Assembly (NCBI GenBank): GCA_016186945.1
Contig: JACPKR010000072.1
Coordinates: 20,662 to 84,661, forward strand
Reading direction: 5' to 3'
Source of the DNA: Deltaproteobacteria bacterium
Lineage (GTDB): Bacteria; Bdellovibrionota_B; Oligoflexia; Oligoflexales; Bog-1112
DNA: 64,000 nt
The notes under the pieces were generated by a model, which did not search any database, was not told the origin of the DNA, and saw nothing but the letters and a program-made list of their open reading frames with translations. The position numbers were made by a program, and so were the translations under genes. The first letter of the stretch is position 1. Each line of letters starts with the position of its first letter. Positions 33,856-42,616 of the stretch are shown here, piece after piece.

Positions 33856-35396
33856 AAGCCATGAATCCCATTTCCTACCAATCCATCTTCCCAACACTAG
33901 ATACATGGGGTCTACTAAAACGAAGCCATCTCAGTAGGCCAGGGCAAGGTTCTCTGCAAATCAATTCCCAATCCATCACCCGTGGTGATGTTTTCATAGC
34001 AATGCAGGGAACTTCCACCAACTCCCACGCGTTCATTCCTCAAGCAATCGAATCCGGAGCACATTTCCTAATATTCGACCAGACCGACACACTCACCTTC
34101 CCACTACCCGAACAAGTCAGCTGGGCCGAAGTTACAAACAGCCGCGCTGCATGGGCCGCCCTCTCTGCCCAAGCTTATGGAAATCCGCAAAACAAACTCT
34201 CATTATATGGCGTTACAGGCACTAATGGGAAAACATCTACAACCCAGATGGCAGGTCAACTGATACGTCTCTGCGGTTCTAAATGCCTGACAATAGGCAC
34301 CCTGGGCGCAAGCGACGGAACCAAGCACTGGCCCAGCCCCCATACGACCCCTGATCCGCCAGAACTCTTCGCCCTGCTCAATCACTGCGTGGAAAATCAT
34401 ATCCCCACTGTCATCATGGAAGTCTCCTCCCACGCAATGGAGCAACAAAAAGTCTTTCCTCTAAAATTCTCAGGAGGCGCTTTCACCAGCTTCTCCCAAG
34501 ACCACCTTGATTTCCATAAAACCATGGGCGCATACTGGGAAGCAAAACTGGCCTTTTTCACAACAAAACTGGAAGAAAACGCCCTTGTACTTGTAAACGA
34601 AACTATAAAAAATTTCCCCATGCACCAATTTAAGAATGGGATGACCTACGGTGGTCTAGCAGGAAGTCATCACCCCCCGTCTCTGAAAATTCTTTTGAAT
34701 GAGTCTAGTTCCGAAAATCAAATTATAACCATCCAATACACAGAAAAAGAATTCAAAGGTGAATTTCCCTTTTCTGGTTTTCATAACGCGGAAAACTTTA
34801 CCGCAGCTTGGGCTATCGCAAGAGATGCAATCGGAAAAGACCCCGACCCCAGTCTATGGAAGCAAGTAAAACCTATCCCCGGTCGTTGCGAAGTCGTCAA
34901 CCCCAATAGAAAGAATGAACCAACGGTTATTATCGACTTTGCACACACACCAGATGCCCTTAAAACTGTTCTGCTCTCCCTCAAGAAAACCACCGAACAA
35001 AGACTATGGTTAGTGTTTGGATGCGGGGGCGATCGAGACAAAGGCAAACGCCCCAAAATGGCAAAAATCGGCGAAGACTATGCAAACTTCCTGGTGCTCA
35101 CTAGCGACAACCCCCGTAGTGAAAATCCAGAAACCATTATTGAAGACATGAAGGCAGGACTTTGCAAAAACAGAAACACTTTCGTGGAAATCAACCGAGA
35201 AGATGCCATTTCTTTCGCCATACGAAAAGCTATTCAAGATGACATCGTCCTAATCGCTGGAAAAGGTCACGAAAATTACCAAATTTTTAAGGATAAAAAA
35301 ATTCCGTTCAGCGATCACGAAATAGCCATGCATTGCTTAGAAACCTTCTGGAGAAACCATGACGATAGCTTGGACATCTTACAAACAATGGCTTGA
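33852..35396 (+). CDS. murE: UDP-MurNAc-tripeptide ligase MurE
   Basis: The 514-residue Mur ligase has the ATP-binding GTNGKT at 123-128, the central-domain motif around VIMEVSSHAMEQ and FSQDHLDFH, and the C-terminal substrate motif DNPRSENP. The DNPR form is the one associated with meso-diaminopimelate as third residue, so the wall is probably of the A1-gamma type. The enzyme adds the third amino acid to UDP-MurNAc-L-Ala-D-Glu in the cytoplasm. It overlaps ftsI at an ATGA-type junction and overlaps murF by 38 bases. Confidence 0.95.
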   Translation: MKAMNPISYQSIFPTLDTWGLLKRSHLSRPGQGSLQINSQSITRGDVFIAMQGTSTNSHAFIPQAIESGAHFLIFDQTDTLTFPLPEQVSWAEVTNSRAAWAALSAQAYGNPQNKLSLYGVTGTNGKTSTTQMAGQLIRLCGSKCLTIGTLGASDGTKHWPSPHTTPDPPELFALLNHCVENHIPTVIMEVSSHAMEQQKVFPLKFSGGAFTSFSQDHLDFHKTMGAYWEAKLAFFTTKLEENALVLVNETIKNFPMHQFKNGMTYGGLAGSHHPPSLKILLNESSSENQIITIQYTEKEFKGEFPFSGFHNAENFTAAWAIARDAIGKDPDPSLWKQVKPIPGRCEVVNPNRKNEPTVIIDFAHTPDALKTVLLSLKKTTEQRLWLVFGCGGDRDKGKRPKMAKIGEDYANFLVLTSDNPRSENPETIIEDMKAGLCKNRNTFVEINREDAISFAIRKAIQDDIVLIAGKGHENYQIFKDKKIPFSDHEIAMHCLETFWRNHDDSLDILQTMA

Positions 35397-36735
35397 AAGT
35401 ACTCTACTTTCACCTCTACCAGAAAATCAACCGTGCCCACTGCCAGGGGACCTCTCCACCAATAGTAGAACCCTTCAGTCTGGTCAGTGGTTCCTTCCGC
35501 TTAAAGGAACACAATTCGATGGACATGACTATATCGAGGAAGCCATCAAGAATGGAGCTGCAGGTACTTTCTCAGAACGACAAGTCTCATCCACCGTTCC
35601 TATGATACTTGTCAAAAATACTCTGGACACTTACCACAGCATTGCAGGAGGATGGCGTTCGACACTTCCTTCCATAAAAACAGTTGCCCTTACGGGATCC
35701 CTCGGGAAAACGACCGTCAAAACAATGACAAGCCTCATGCTCGCCACACAAGGAGAAACCTTCAGTACCCCAGGAAACCAAAATAACGAGTTCGGAATTC
35801 CCAAATCTGTCCTTAATTTGAAAGCAGACCATAAGTTTTCTGTTTTTGAATTAGGAGCACGACACCCAAACGACATCTCAACCCTCGTAAAGATCGTTCA
35901 ACCAAACGTCTCTGCTTGTCTAAATATCGCTTCCCCACACCAAGAGATTTTTGGCTGCCGAGAAATGACAATGAATACAAAGTTGGAAATCCTTAAAGAT
36001 GCTCCCCCTCAATGCAAAGGGGTAGTCCTCTACGACGACCCAACGCTTCTTGAAAAAGCAAAGAAAATAAAGAAAGATCTCATAACATTTGGCTTTGACA
36101 AAAGAGCCGCCATTTTCATTCAATCGCACCATATTGAAAATGAAATGCTTCTAGTAGGTCTAAATATTTTTGGGAAAAACCTCGAAGTGTCCCTGAGCCT
36201 CTATCACGAATCTTTCCCTATAAACCTTGCCGCCGCTTTCGCAATCACAGAAGCTTTGGGCGTTTCCTCGGAAACGTGCGTAAAAGGCCTGGAACACTTC
36301 AAAGGTCTGCCAGGGCGCTTTAAAATTCACAGGCGACCTAGCTACACGGTCGTCGATGATTCCTACAACGCAAGTCCCGAAAGCATGAAAGCAGGGATAA
36401 AGAGTCTTTTCAAACTGTTTCCCAAAAGAAAAAAGGTACTCATTCTTGGTGAAATGTTTGAACTTGGCCCAAGTTCTGATAAAAAACACCGCGAAATCGG
36501 TTCCTTCTGTGCACAAGAAAAACCAGACTTCCTCGTCACCGTTGGAAACCACGCACGATTACTTGCTGATGAAGCTGAAAAGAGAGGTTTTCCTAAAAAA
36601 TCAGTACAAAGATTCGACGATGTCTCGGAACTTCTTGACTCGATTCACTCCATCAACAATAAAGGCGATCTTTTCTATGTAAAAGGGTCAAGAAAAGTAC
36701 AACTTGATCTCGTAGTTGCGCAACTGATTTCCTAA
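35359..36735 (+). CDS. murF: UDP-MurNAc-tripeptide D-alanyl-D-alanine ligase MurF
   Basis: The 458-residue ligase has an N-terminal substrate domain with STNSRTLQSGQWFLPLKG, an ATP-binding TGSLGKTTVKT (about 113-123), ELGARHPNDI and NIASPHQEIFG in the central domain, and the C-terminal DDSYNASPESM motif that is typical of MurF. It adds D-Ala-D-Ala to the UDP-MurNAc-tripeptide. The start at ATG 35359 lies inside the last 13 codons of murE, so the two are translated in a coupled way. No ddl gene, which would supply D-Ala-D-Ala, is found in the window. Confidence 0.95.
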   Translation: MTIAWTSYKQWLESTLLSPLPENQPCPLPGDLSTNSRTLQSGQWFLPLKGTQFDGHDYIEEAIKNGAAGTFSERQVSSTVPMILVKNTLDTYHSIAGGWRSTLPSIKTVALTGSLGKTTVKTMTSLMLATQGETFSTPGNQNNEFGIPKSVLNLKADHKFSVFELGARHPNDISTLVKIVQPNVSACLNIASPHQEIFGCREMTMNTKLEILKDAPPQCKGVVLYDDPTLLEKAKKIKKDLITFGFDKRAAIFIQSHHIENEMLLVGLNIFGKNLEVSLSLYHESFPINLAAAFAITEALGVSSETCVKGLEHFKGLPGRFKIHRRPSYTVVDDSYNASPESMKAGIKSLFKLFPKRKKVLILGEMFELGPSSDKKHREIGSFCAQEKPDFLVTVGNHARLLADEAEKRGFPKKSVQRFDDVSELLDSIHSINNKGDLFYVKGSRKVQLDLVVAQLIS

Positions 36736-36748
36736 ATAGGAGCCTTAC

Positions 36749-37825
36749 TTGCTATACCATTTGCTTTTCCAACTTTCTGCAAACATAAGTGCTTTGAACG
36801 TTACCCGATATATTTCCTTCAGGTCTATTGTTTCGTTACTTACGGCTCTGTTTATCAGCGTGCTCGTTTCCCCATGGTTTATTCGGAAGCTAAAACTTAA
36901 ACAACTTGGACAAGTGATAAGAGAAGATGGACCTAAAAGCCACTTTAGCAAAGCCGGAGTTCCTACCATGGGAGGAGCCCTTATACTTCTCTCAGTCATC
37001 GTCCCAGCTTTATTGTGGATGAATTGGCTTAACCCGTACTTATGGTATTGTATGGCAATATTCGCTGGTTATGGAATTCTTGGTTTTGTTGACGATTACA
37101 GGAAAATTCGGAAAAAAAACTCACGAGGGGTCCCGGGGAAAATCAAACTTTTCTGGCAAACCTCTATTGCTTTAGCTGTTTGCCTGTTTTTCTACTTCTC
37201 CGAAGATCATATGGGGCTAATTACGATCCCTTTTTTCAAACACCTGAGCGTTGATCTTGGAATGTTCTACATCCCAGCGGCTGCTTTTATTATTGTGGGA
37301 TCCAGCAACGCCGTGAATCTAACCGATGGCCTTGACGGACTTGCCATTGGTCCCGTGCTTGTCGCCTCCGCTTGCTTTGCAGTCCTATCGTATGTTTCAG
37401 GACACCAAGTTATAGCTAGCTACCTCAATTTTCCCTTCATCCGACATGCTGGAGAACTTACAATCTTCGCTTCCTGCCTCGTGGGCGCGGGTATGGGATT
37501 CCTTTGGTACAATACATACCCTGCTCAAGTTTTCATGGGCGACGTCGGGTCGCTTCCACTAGGCGGAGCACTCGGAGCACTCGCTATCCTGTCGAAACAT
37601 GAAATTCTTCTTGCCATAATAGGAGGCGTCTTTGTACTCGAGGCTGTGTCGGTCATTACACAAGTCGCCTCTTTCAAACTCACCGGGCGCCGTGTTTTTC
37701 GTATGGCTCCCATTCACCACCATTTCGAATTGAAAGGCTGGCCAGAGCCTAAGATTATCGTCCGCTTCTGGATCATTTCCGCAGTGCTTGCCCTCATTGG
37801 GCTGCTAAGCTTGAAGATTCGATAG
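36749..37825 (+). CDS. mraY: Phospho-N-acetylmuramoyl-pentapeptide transferase MraY
   Basis: The 358-residue integral membrane enzyme starts at TTG 36749 after AGGAG. It has the MraY signatures: KLKLKQLGQVIREDGPKSH..GVPTMGG near the N-terminus, FVDDYRKI, the central NLTDGLDGL with its catalytic Asp, and MGDVGSLPLGG; the C-terminal HHHFELKGW completes the set. About ten membrane helices are visible. It transfers phospho-MurNAc-pentapeptide to undecaprenyl phosphate, giving lipid I. The following gene (murD) starts 9 bases on. MurG, which converts lipid I to lipid II, is not in the cluster. Confidence 0.96.
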   Translation: MLYHLLFQLSANISALNVTRYISFRSIVSLLTALFISVLVSPWFIRKLKLKQLGQVIREDGPKSHFSKAGVPTMGGALILLSVIVPALLWMNWLNPYLWYCMAIFAGYGILGFVDDYRKIRKKNSRGVPGKIKLFWQTSIALAVCLFFYFSEDHMGLITIPFFKHLSVDLGMFYIPAAAFIIVGSSNAVNLTDGLDGLAIGPVLVASACFAVLSYVSGHQVIASYLNFPFIRHAGELTIFASCLVGAGMGFLWYNTYPAQVFMGDVGSLPLGGALGALAILSKHEILLAIIGGVFVLEAVSVITQVASFKLTGRRVFRMAPIHHHFELKGWPEPKIIVRFWIISAVLALIGLLSLKIR

Positions 37826-37833
37826 GACAGAAT

Positions 37834-39090
37834 ATGAGTTGGTTGATACTAGGCGCAGGACGCTCAGGAATGGGAGCAAAAAAACTACTGGAATCATCCG
37901 GGCAGAGCGCATTTCTTTATGACGAAAACACAAAATATGGCAGCATGCCAAACCTTATTTTCCACCCCGATCATCCTATTTTTAATGAAAAAGATTTGAC
38001 ATTTGTAGTAAGCCCCGGATTCCCTCCTCAACACACGATTCTAAAAAGAGCAAAAGACCTAGGGTTAAAAGTAATAACTGAAATCGATCTTGCGCTTGAA
38101 CATTTTAGAGGCACCCTAATTGCGGTCACAGGAACCAACGGCAAATCAACTACTGTTATGATGATCTCTCACCTCCTCAAATCAAAAACTATCGATCACA
38201 GTGTCGGAGGTAACATTGGCATTGCAGCGTCCTCTCTCATGATCGAAAAGCCAAGCCTCCTTGTACTGGAACTCTCGAGCTACCAGCTTGAATCCTCTCA
38301 CAAGATTGCTCCCCACGTCGCGGTTATCACAGGAATTGCACCCGACCACCAAAGCCGACATGGCACCATGGAAGCTTATCTTGCCAGCAAATGGCGCATC
38401 TTTGAAAAACAATCTTCTTCAGACTTTGCTATAATCGAGAAGAATGCCTATAACATGGCACTCTCAATGAATCTAAAAAAACCTGAAGCAAACGTGATAC
38501 TTTTGGATAAACATCATGTAAATTTCCCAAGAATCAGAAACTTCTCGTGGAAACACGATTGTCTGAACGCCCTATTTTCTGCACATGCTGTGTCAAAACT
38601 TCTTAAGATAGATGCCGAGAGCCTACTTGTTTCTTTCGAAAATTTCGTTGGCCTTCCCCATCGATGCCAGATCATCGGCAGGCGAAATGGATACAGAATT
38701 ATCAACGACAGCAAGTCTACTACAATGGATTCAACCATTCATGCCCTGTCGGATCTTAATGGGCAAGTAACTCTGTTCCTTGGTGGACTTAGTAAAGGTG
38801 AGGAATTTAAGCAAATCGCAGAGTTTAGACACACGATAGCGAGTATCGTGGCCTTTGGACCGACCTCTGCACAAATCGCCCGGGACCTCGCTAGTTATGT
38901 TCCCGTCTTTTGCTTTACGAATTTGAAGGCTGCGACGGAAGCCTTGCCAAATATTATGGAGACACTCAGGGGCGACCTTCTTTTTTCTCCAGCCTGCCCC
39001 AGCCAGGACGAATTTAGCGATTTTGAAGAAAGAGGAACTTTCTTCACAAACGCATGTAGCCCCTTCCTGGAAAACTTAGGATGTCTATGA
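37834..39090 (+). CDS. murD: UDP-MurNAc-L-alanine:D-glutamate ligase MurD
   Basis: The 418-residue Mur ligase starts with a nucleotide-fold N-terminus (LILGAGRSGMGAKKLL), and carries ATP-binding VTGTNGKST (about 113-121), LELSSYQLE in the central domain and NDSKSTTMDS in the C-terminal domain, the pattern of MurD. It adds D-glutamate to UDP-MurNAc-L-Ala. It is shorter at the N-terminus than the E. coli enzyme by a few residues but otherwise complete. Its TGA stop overlaps the ATG of ftsW in an ATGA arrangement. Confidence 0.95.
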   Translation: MSWLILGAGRSGMGAKKLLESSGQSAFLYDENTKYGSMPNLIFHPDHPIFNEKDLTFVVSPGFPPQHTILKRAKDLGLKVITEIDLALEHFRGTLIAVTGTNGKSTTVMMISHLLKSKTIDHSVGGNIGIAASSLMIEKPSLLVLELSSYQLESSHKIAPHVAVITGIAPDHQSRHGTMEAYLASKWRIFEKQSSSDFAIIEKNAYNMALSMNLKKPEANVILLDKHHVNFPRIRNFSWKHDCLNALFSAHAVSKLLKIDAESLLVSFENFVGLPHRCQIIGRRNGYRIINDSKSTTMDSTIHALSDLNGQVTLFLGGLSKGEEFKQIAEFRHTIASIVAFGPTSAQIARDLASYVPVFCFTNLKAATEALPNIMETLRGDLLFSPACPSQDEFSDFEERGTFFTNACSPFLENLGCL

Positions 39091-40205
39091 AAAGCTCCCC
39101 CTCCCTACGGATCGATTTCATCATCCTTTACGTGACTGGACTATTGACAGTTTACGGCTTACTTGCCATTTATGCTTCTTCCGCATTGAAGAGCCTCGAG
39201 CTGTACCACCAAGCCCATTACTTTTTCCAAAAGCAAGCTCTTGCTGTTTTAATAGGATTTTTTATTATCTTTTTACTTTACAAAATTCCCTTTGCCTGGA
39301 TTTCTCATCTCGCATTACCGATAGTGCTCCTCTCTCTTATATTACTTGGACTTGTCTTCGTCCCAGGACTTTACCCAAAAGTTGGGGGGGCGATGCGGTG
39401 GTTGGACATCGGTGGCTTGCGGATTCAACCAGGCGAATTAGCTAAACTAGCGACCGTGTTTTTTCTCGCTAAAAACCTCTCACGAGAAAAGAGTGACCTC
39501 AACCGATTCACAAGTGGTCTCCTTCCCAATATTCTATTCATTGCGCTTGTCTGCTCGCTTCTTATCATTCAACCGGATTTCGGTACTGCAGTTCTATTAA
39601 TGTTAGTCGCATTCCTGATGCTTTTCATCGCTGGCCTATCCAGAAAAACAATTTTATTCTCTTTCGCTATTGGTTTTACGGTACTTACAGCAGGTATATT
39701 CGCAGCTCCCTACAGGGTCAAGCGGCTACTGAGTTTTCTTGACCCTTGGAGTACCCTTCACACGGAAGGTTTTCAAATCATCCAAAGCTTTCTAGCCTTC
39801 CAAAACGGAGGCATGATGGGTGTTGGAGTGGGAGCGTCGAAACAGAAACTGTTTTTTCTTCCCGAAGCGCATACGGATTTTATACTTTCCGTCATAGCTG
39901 AGGAAAGCGGCTTTCTTGGCACTGCCTTTGTAATCCTTTCGTTCTTGCTCCTAGTGGTTTGTGGAATCCAAACCACCCTGCAACAAAACATCCGCTATAG
40001 ACAAGTTCTTTCTTTTGGCTTCACCTCACTCATCGCTCTTCAGTCCCTTTTCAACATCGGGGTAGTGATGGGTGTTCTCCCTACAAAGGGAATTCCTCTC
40101 CCTCTAATCAGCAGTGGAATCGCATCGTTGCTTGTCTTCCTCTTCGTGATTGGCATCATAGCCCGACTAGCGAAGGAAAGTAATCTGGATGAACAAAGAA
40201 GATGA
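39087..40205 (+). CDS. ftsW: Septal peptidoglycan polymerase FtsW (SEDS family)
   Basis: The protein has about 372 residues and ten membrane helices. SEDS signatures are present: GAMRWLDIGGLRIQPGELAKL, QPDFGTAVLL, the GVGVGASKQKLFFLPEAHTDFI loop and FxxIAEESGFLG, and late TKGIPLPLISSGIASLL. The loop with E and the HTDFI segment is the catalytic region of the glycosyltransferase. FtsW polymerises lipid II at the septum and works with FtsI. The ATG at 39087 fits an AGGA 5-6 bases upstream and overlaps the murD stop; ATG 39081 is the alternative. It is the last gene of the tight upstream half of the cluster. RodA is the nearest paralogue, but the context favours FtsW. Confidence 0.93.
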   Translation: MKSSPSLRIDFIILYVTGLLTVYGLLAIYASSALKSLELYHQAHYFFQKQALAVLIGFFIIFLLYKIPFAWISHLALPIVLLSLILLGLVFVPGLYPKVGGAMRWLDIGGLRIQPGELAKLATVFFLAKNLSREKSDLNRFTSGLLPNILFIALVCSLLIIQPDFGTAVLLMLVAFLMLFIAGLSRKTILFSFAIGFTVLTAGIFAAPYRVKRLLSFLDPWSTLHTEGFQIIQSFLAFQNGGMMGVGVGASKQKLFFLPEAHTDFILSVIAEESGFLGTAFVILSFLLLVVCGIQTTLQQNIRYRQVLSFGFTSLIALQSLFNIGVVMGVLPTKGIPLPLISSGIASLLVFLFVIGIIARLAKESNLDEQRR

Positions 40206-40436
40206 GAGGGGATCGTCTCTCTAGTGTTTCATCAAGTCTATTCAGTTGCCTGACAAAATATGAACTGATTTTTACGATGCCATCTCCACAGACGAAAAAC
40301 GTTGTACAATAATATTAAGGGTCGTTCAGCCCCGACAGATCAATCTTGAAAATGTAGTGTTTTTCATTCTACTTTTTACAGACTCATATTAACTGTCTAT
40401 CCGTTCAATCTCCATGCTTTTGCGAGATGTGAAGAT
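40206..40436 (+). other. Noncoding gap between ftsW and ftsQ
   Basis: These 231 bases contain no credible gene on either strand. AT-rich stretches with a TACAAT at about 40307 could be part of a promoter for ftsQ-ftsA, but no good -35 partner is at the right distance. In other bacteria murG, murC, murB and ddl often lie here. Confidence 0.5.
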
Positions 40437-41282
40437 ATGATGTCATTTGGAAAACAAAAAAATAGTGCTGCAAGTTCCAACGTTTTGATTAGCCAAAAAG
40501 TCTATAAAAAAAAGCGTCACAAATTCCTAAATCTAAAGCCCAAAAAAATAAGGCAGACTTTTCTTTCATGCTCAACACTGATTGTTTTTATCATTGCGAC
40601 CTCAATGACGATCGTGACCTTTCGCACGTACTCAAATAACTCGAAATGCAGTGCAATTGAACTACTCGACAAAAATGATAGTGCAGTCGAATCTTATATA
40701 AAGGCATCATGCAACGATAGGGAAAACAGCATCTACGAGGTATCAGCCGAGGCACAAAAACGTTTTGGGTTACTTTCAATGACCATTTTCAGGACACCTG
40801 ATGACCATTGGCTCCTCTCCTGGGCACAAAGGGTCCCGGCAATGTTGATTGAAGCAGACAAGATTCGTATCTTGTCACGAAACGGGGATGTTTATGGCTC
40901 TGCTGACCTGTACAAACCCGAGATTCAGACGATTCTTACAGGTGTATTTTCGCGAGAATCCAAGCAGTTCTTGCTGAATAATGATAATACAATCATCGTT
41001 TCAAAAGACGAGAGAGATGTCATTACATCCGCACTAACTCTACTTTCAGAATCAAGTGAAAGATCGCTAAGAATTGAAAAGATTACATACCAGCAACACC
41101 GAGGCTTCGTCGCCAAATTACGTGAACAAAACATCCTCGTTTCGTTCGGTAACCCGCCGTTTGAAAAGAAATTCAAGAGACTTTTTAACGTTTTGAAGTC
41201 TATGAAAGATGGAACCAGCGAAATAAAATCTATCGAACTTGATTACAGTGACAAAGCTTTTTTGACTTTCAAACAATCTTGA
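40437..41282 (+). CDS. ftsQ: Cell-division protein FtsQ (probable)
   Basis: The 281-residue protein has a basic cytoplasmic N-terminus (KKRHKFLNLKPKKIRQ), a single membrane helix (about 41-62) and a periplasmic part of about 220 residues. After the helix comes a POTRA-like region with VESYIKASCND and FRTPDDHWLLSWAQRVPAMLIEADKIRILSRNGDVYGS, resembling the FtsQ segment in which a Trp-rich strand precedes the beta domain. FtsQ recruits FtsL/FtsB to the division site. Similarity is weak, as is usual for FtsQ; topology and position directly before ftsA and ftsZ are the main support. Two adjacent ATGs (40437 and 40440) serve equally well. Confidence 0.8.
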   Translation: MMSFGKQKNSAASSNVLISQKVYKKKRHKFLNLKPKKIRQTFLSCSTLIVFIIATSMTIVTFRTYSNNSKCSAIELLDKNDSAVESYIKASCNDRENSIYEVSAEAQKRFGLLSMTIFRTPDDHWLLSWAQRVPAMLIEADKIRILSRNGDVYGSADLYKPEIQTILTGVFSRESKQFLLNNDNTIIVSKDERDVITSALTLLSESSERSLRIEKITYQQHRGFVAKLREQNILVSFGNPPFEKKFKRLFNVLKSMKDGTSEIKSIELDYSDKAFLTFKQS

Positions 41283-41292
41283 AAGCTACCCT

Positions 41293-42507
41293 ATGAGTAA
41301 CATTTTTGCTATCGACCTGGGAACGACAAAATTCTGCTTGGCCAGCATTACGTATGACAAAACTTTTGAAAAGGCTAAACTCGACACCGTGTCAGTTCTA
41401 TCAGCCGGAATGAAGCGAGGCATGCTGTCTGACTTTTTTGCCGCACAAAAATCCCTTTCTAGTCTCATTGAGCTTGCCGAGAAAGAATTCGATTTCGACA
41501 TAAATACAGCAACTCTAGGCGTTTCCGGAACACACTTGAAAAGCAAATTTGTAACATGCCAGATTCCTATTGATTCGGACCATCTTGTAAATTCAAGACT
41601 CCTGGATAAAATCCAAACTCAAATTAAGATCGAAAACCAGGTGGACGGTAGGGAGTTTATCCACATATCACCCTACAGTTACCAAATCGACAGTAGAGAG
41701 TGGATCGTCAACCCACTTGGATTCTCAGGATCTTCTTTGAAGTCAAAACATTTTATCATCGAGGCAGACAAATATTACCTCGCTGACCTCGTTAGACTCT
41801 GTAACAGTTGCGGCATATCGGTATCAAGCTTGATTTCCGAACAGTACGCCTCCTCGCAAGTCACAATCCCTCCACTCAAAAAGGAATTGGGCGTTGTCCT
41901 TCTCGATATCGGCGGTGGCACAACGGACGGAATGGTGTTCCTTAATGGAAAGCCAAGCAAAGTGTTCACAGTCAACATCGGTGGGCAGCTGATGACCAAC
42001 GACCTGTCTATCGGTTTCGGTATCCCTTTCGATGAAGCGGAAAGAATAAAAATATTGGGAGGAATCTCCAGTGATCACGAATTGACCTGCCATGCGGTCG
42101 ATTTTCGCGGATCCACCGTCAACATCGATCCAAGGAAAGCGTCGCAAATACTCAAAGCACGTATTGAAGAGCTTGCTATCCATGTAAATAAGGAAATAGA
42201 GCCATTCAAAGGGTTACTCCAAGGAGGAATTATTTTAACCGGGGGAGGATCTGAGCTTCCTGGCATGGTGAGCCTCTTTGCTAACGTTATGCACGATGTG
42301 GTTGTTGCCAAGGCAGACCCTGTTTTTGGCGGAAACGAGAATACTGGAAAGATTGAAGCATCGAAGTTTGCAAGCAAATACGCGACCGTTTTGGGATTGC
42401 TCTATTATGAATTTATCAGACAAAGAAATAATGGAAAAACCGTTAGATTCAAAAACCTTAACTCTTTTTTTTCATCATTCGCTTCATGGCTAAAAGAGCT
42501 GACATGA
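41293..42507 (+). CDS. ftsA: Cell-division actin-like protein FtsA
   Basis: The 404-residue protein has the actin/Hsp70 ATPase motifs: phosphate 1 IFAIDLGTTKF (4-14), phosphate 2 VLLDIGGGTTDGMVF (about 201-215) and an adenosine motif ILTGGGSELPGM (about 314-325). The SHS2/1C domain lies in the first third and the C-terminus ends in an amphipathic helix (FFSSFASWLKEL) that would attach to the membrane. FtsA tethers FtsZ filaments to the inner membrane. The gene starts 10 bases after ftsQ and ends 109 bases before ftsZ. In the 1C region the usual GxH-type signature is kept (GVSGTHLKS). Confidence 0.95.
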   Translation: MSNIFAIDLGTTKFCLASITYDKTFEKAKLDTVSVLSAGMKRGMLSDFFAAQKSLSSLIELAEKEFDFDINTATLGVSGTHLKSKFVTCQIPIDSDHLVNSRLLDKIQTQIKIENQVDGREFIHISPYSYQIDSREWIVNPLGFSGSSLKSKHFIIEADKYYLADLVRLCNSCGISVSSLISEQYASSQVTIPPLKKELGVVLLDIGGGTTDGMVFLNGKPSKVFTVNIGGQLMTNDLSIGFGIPFDEAERIKILGGISSDHELTCHAVDFRGSTVNIDPRKASQILKARIEELAIHVNKEIEPFKGLLQGGIILTGGGSELPGMVSLFANVMHDVVVAKADPVFGGNENTGKIEASKFASKYATVLGLLYYEFIRQRNNGKTVRFKNLNSFFSSFASWLKELT

Positions 42508-42552
42508 GAGACCATCCTTTCATACCTACCTAAAGAATAAAATGTCAAAGCA

Positions 42553-42582
42553 TTGACACCCTTGAAAGGTCTTCCCTATAAT
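42553..42582 (+). promoter_or_regulatory. Consensus sigma-70 promoter of ftsZ
   Basis: TTGACA (42553-42558) and TATAAT (42577-42582) are both perfect and separated by 18 bases, 35 bases before the ftsZ ATG at 42617, with GGGAG at the ribosome site. Confidence 0.85.
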
Positions 42583-42616
42583 TTTAATGAAACAAATCTT
42601 TTAAGTGGGAGATCTT

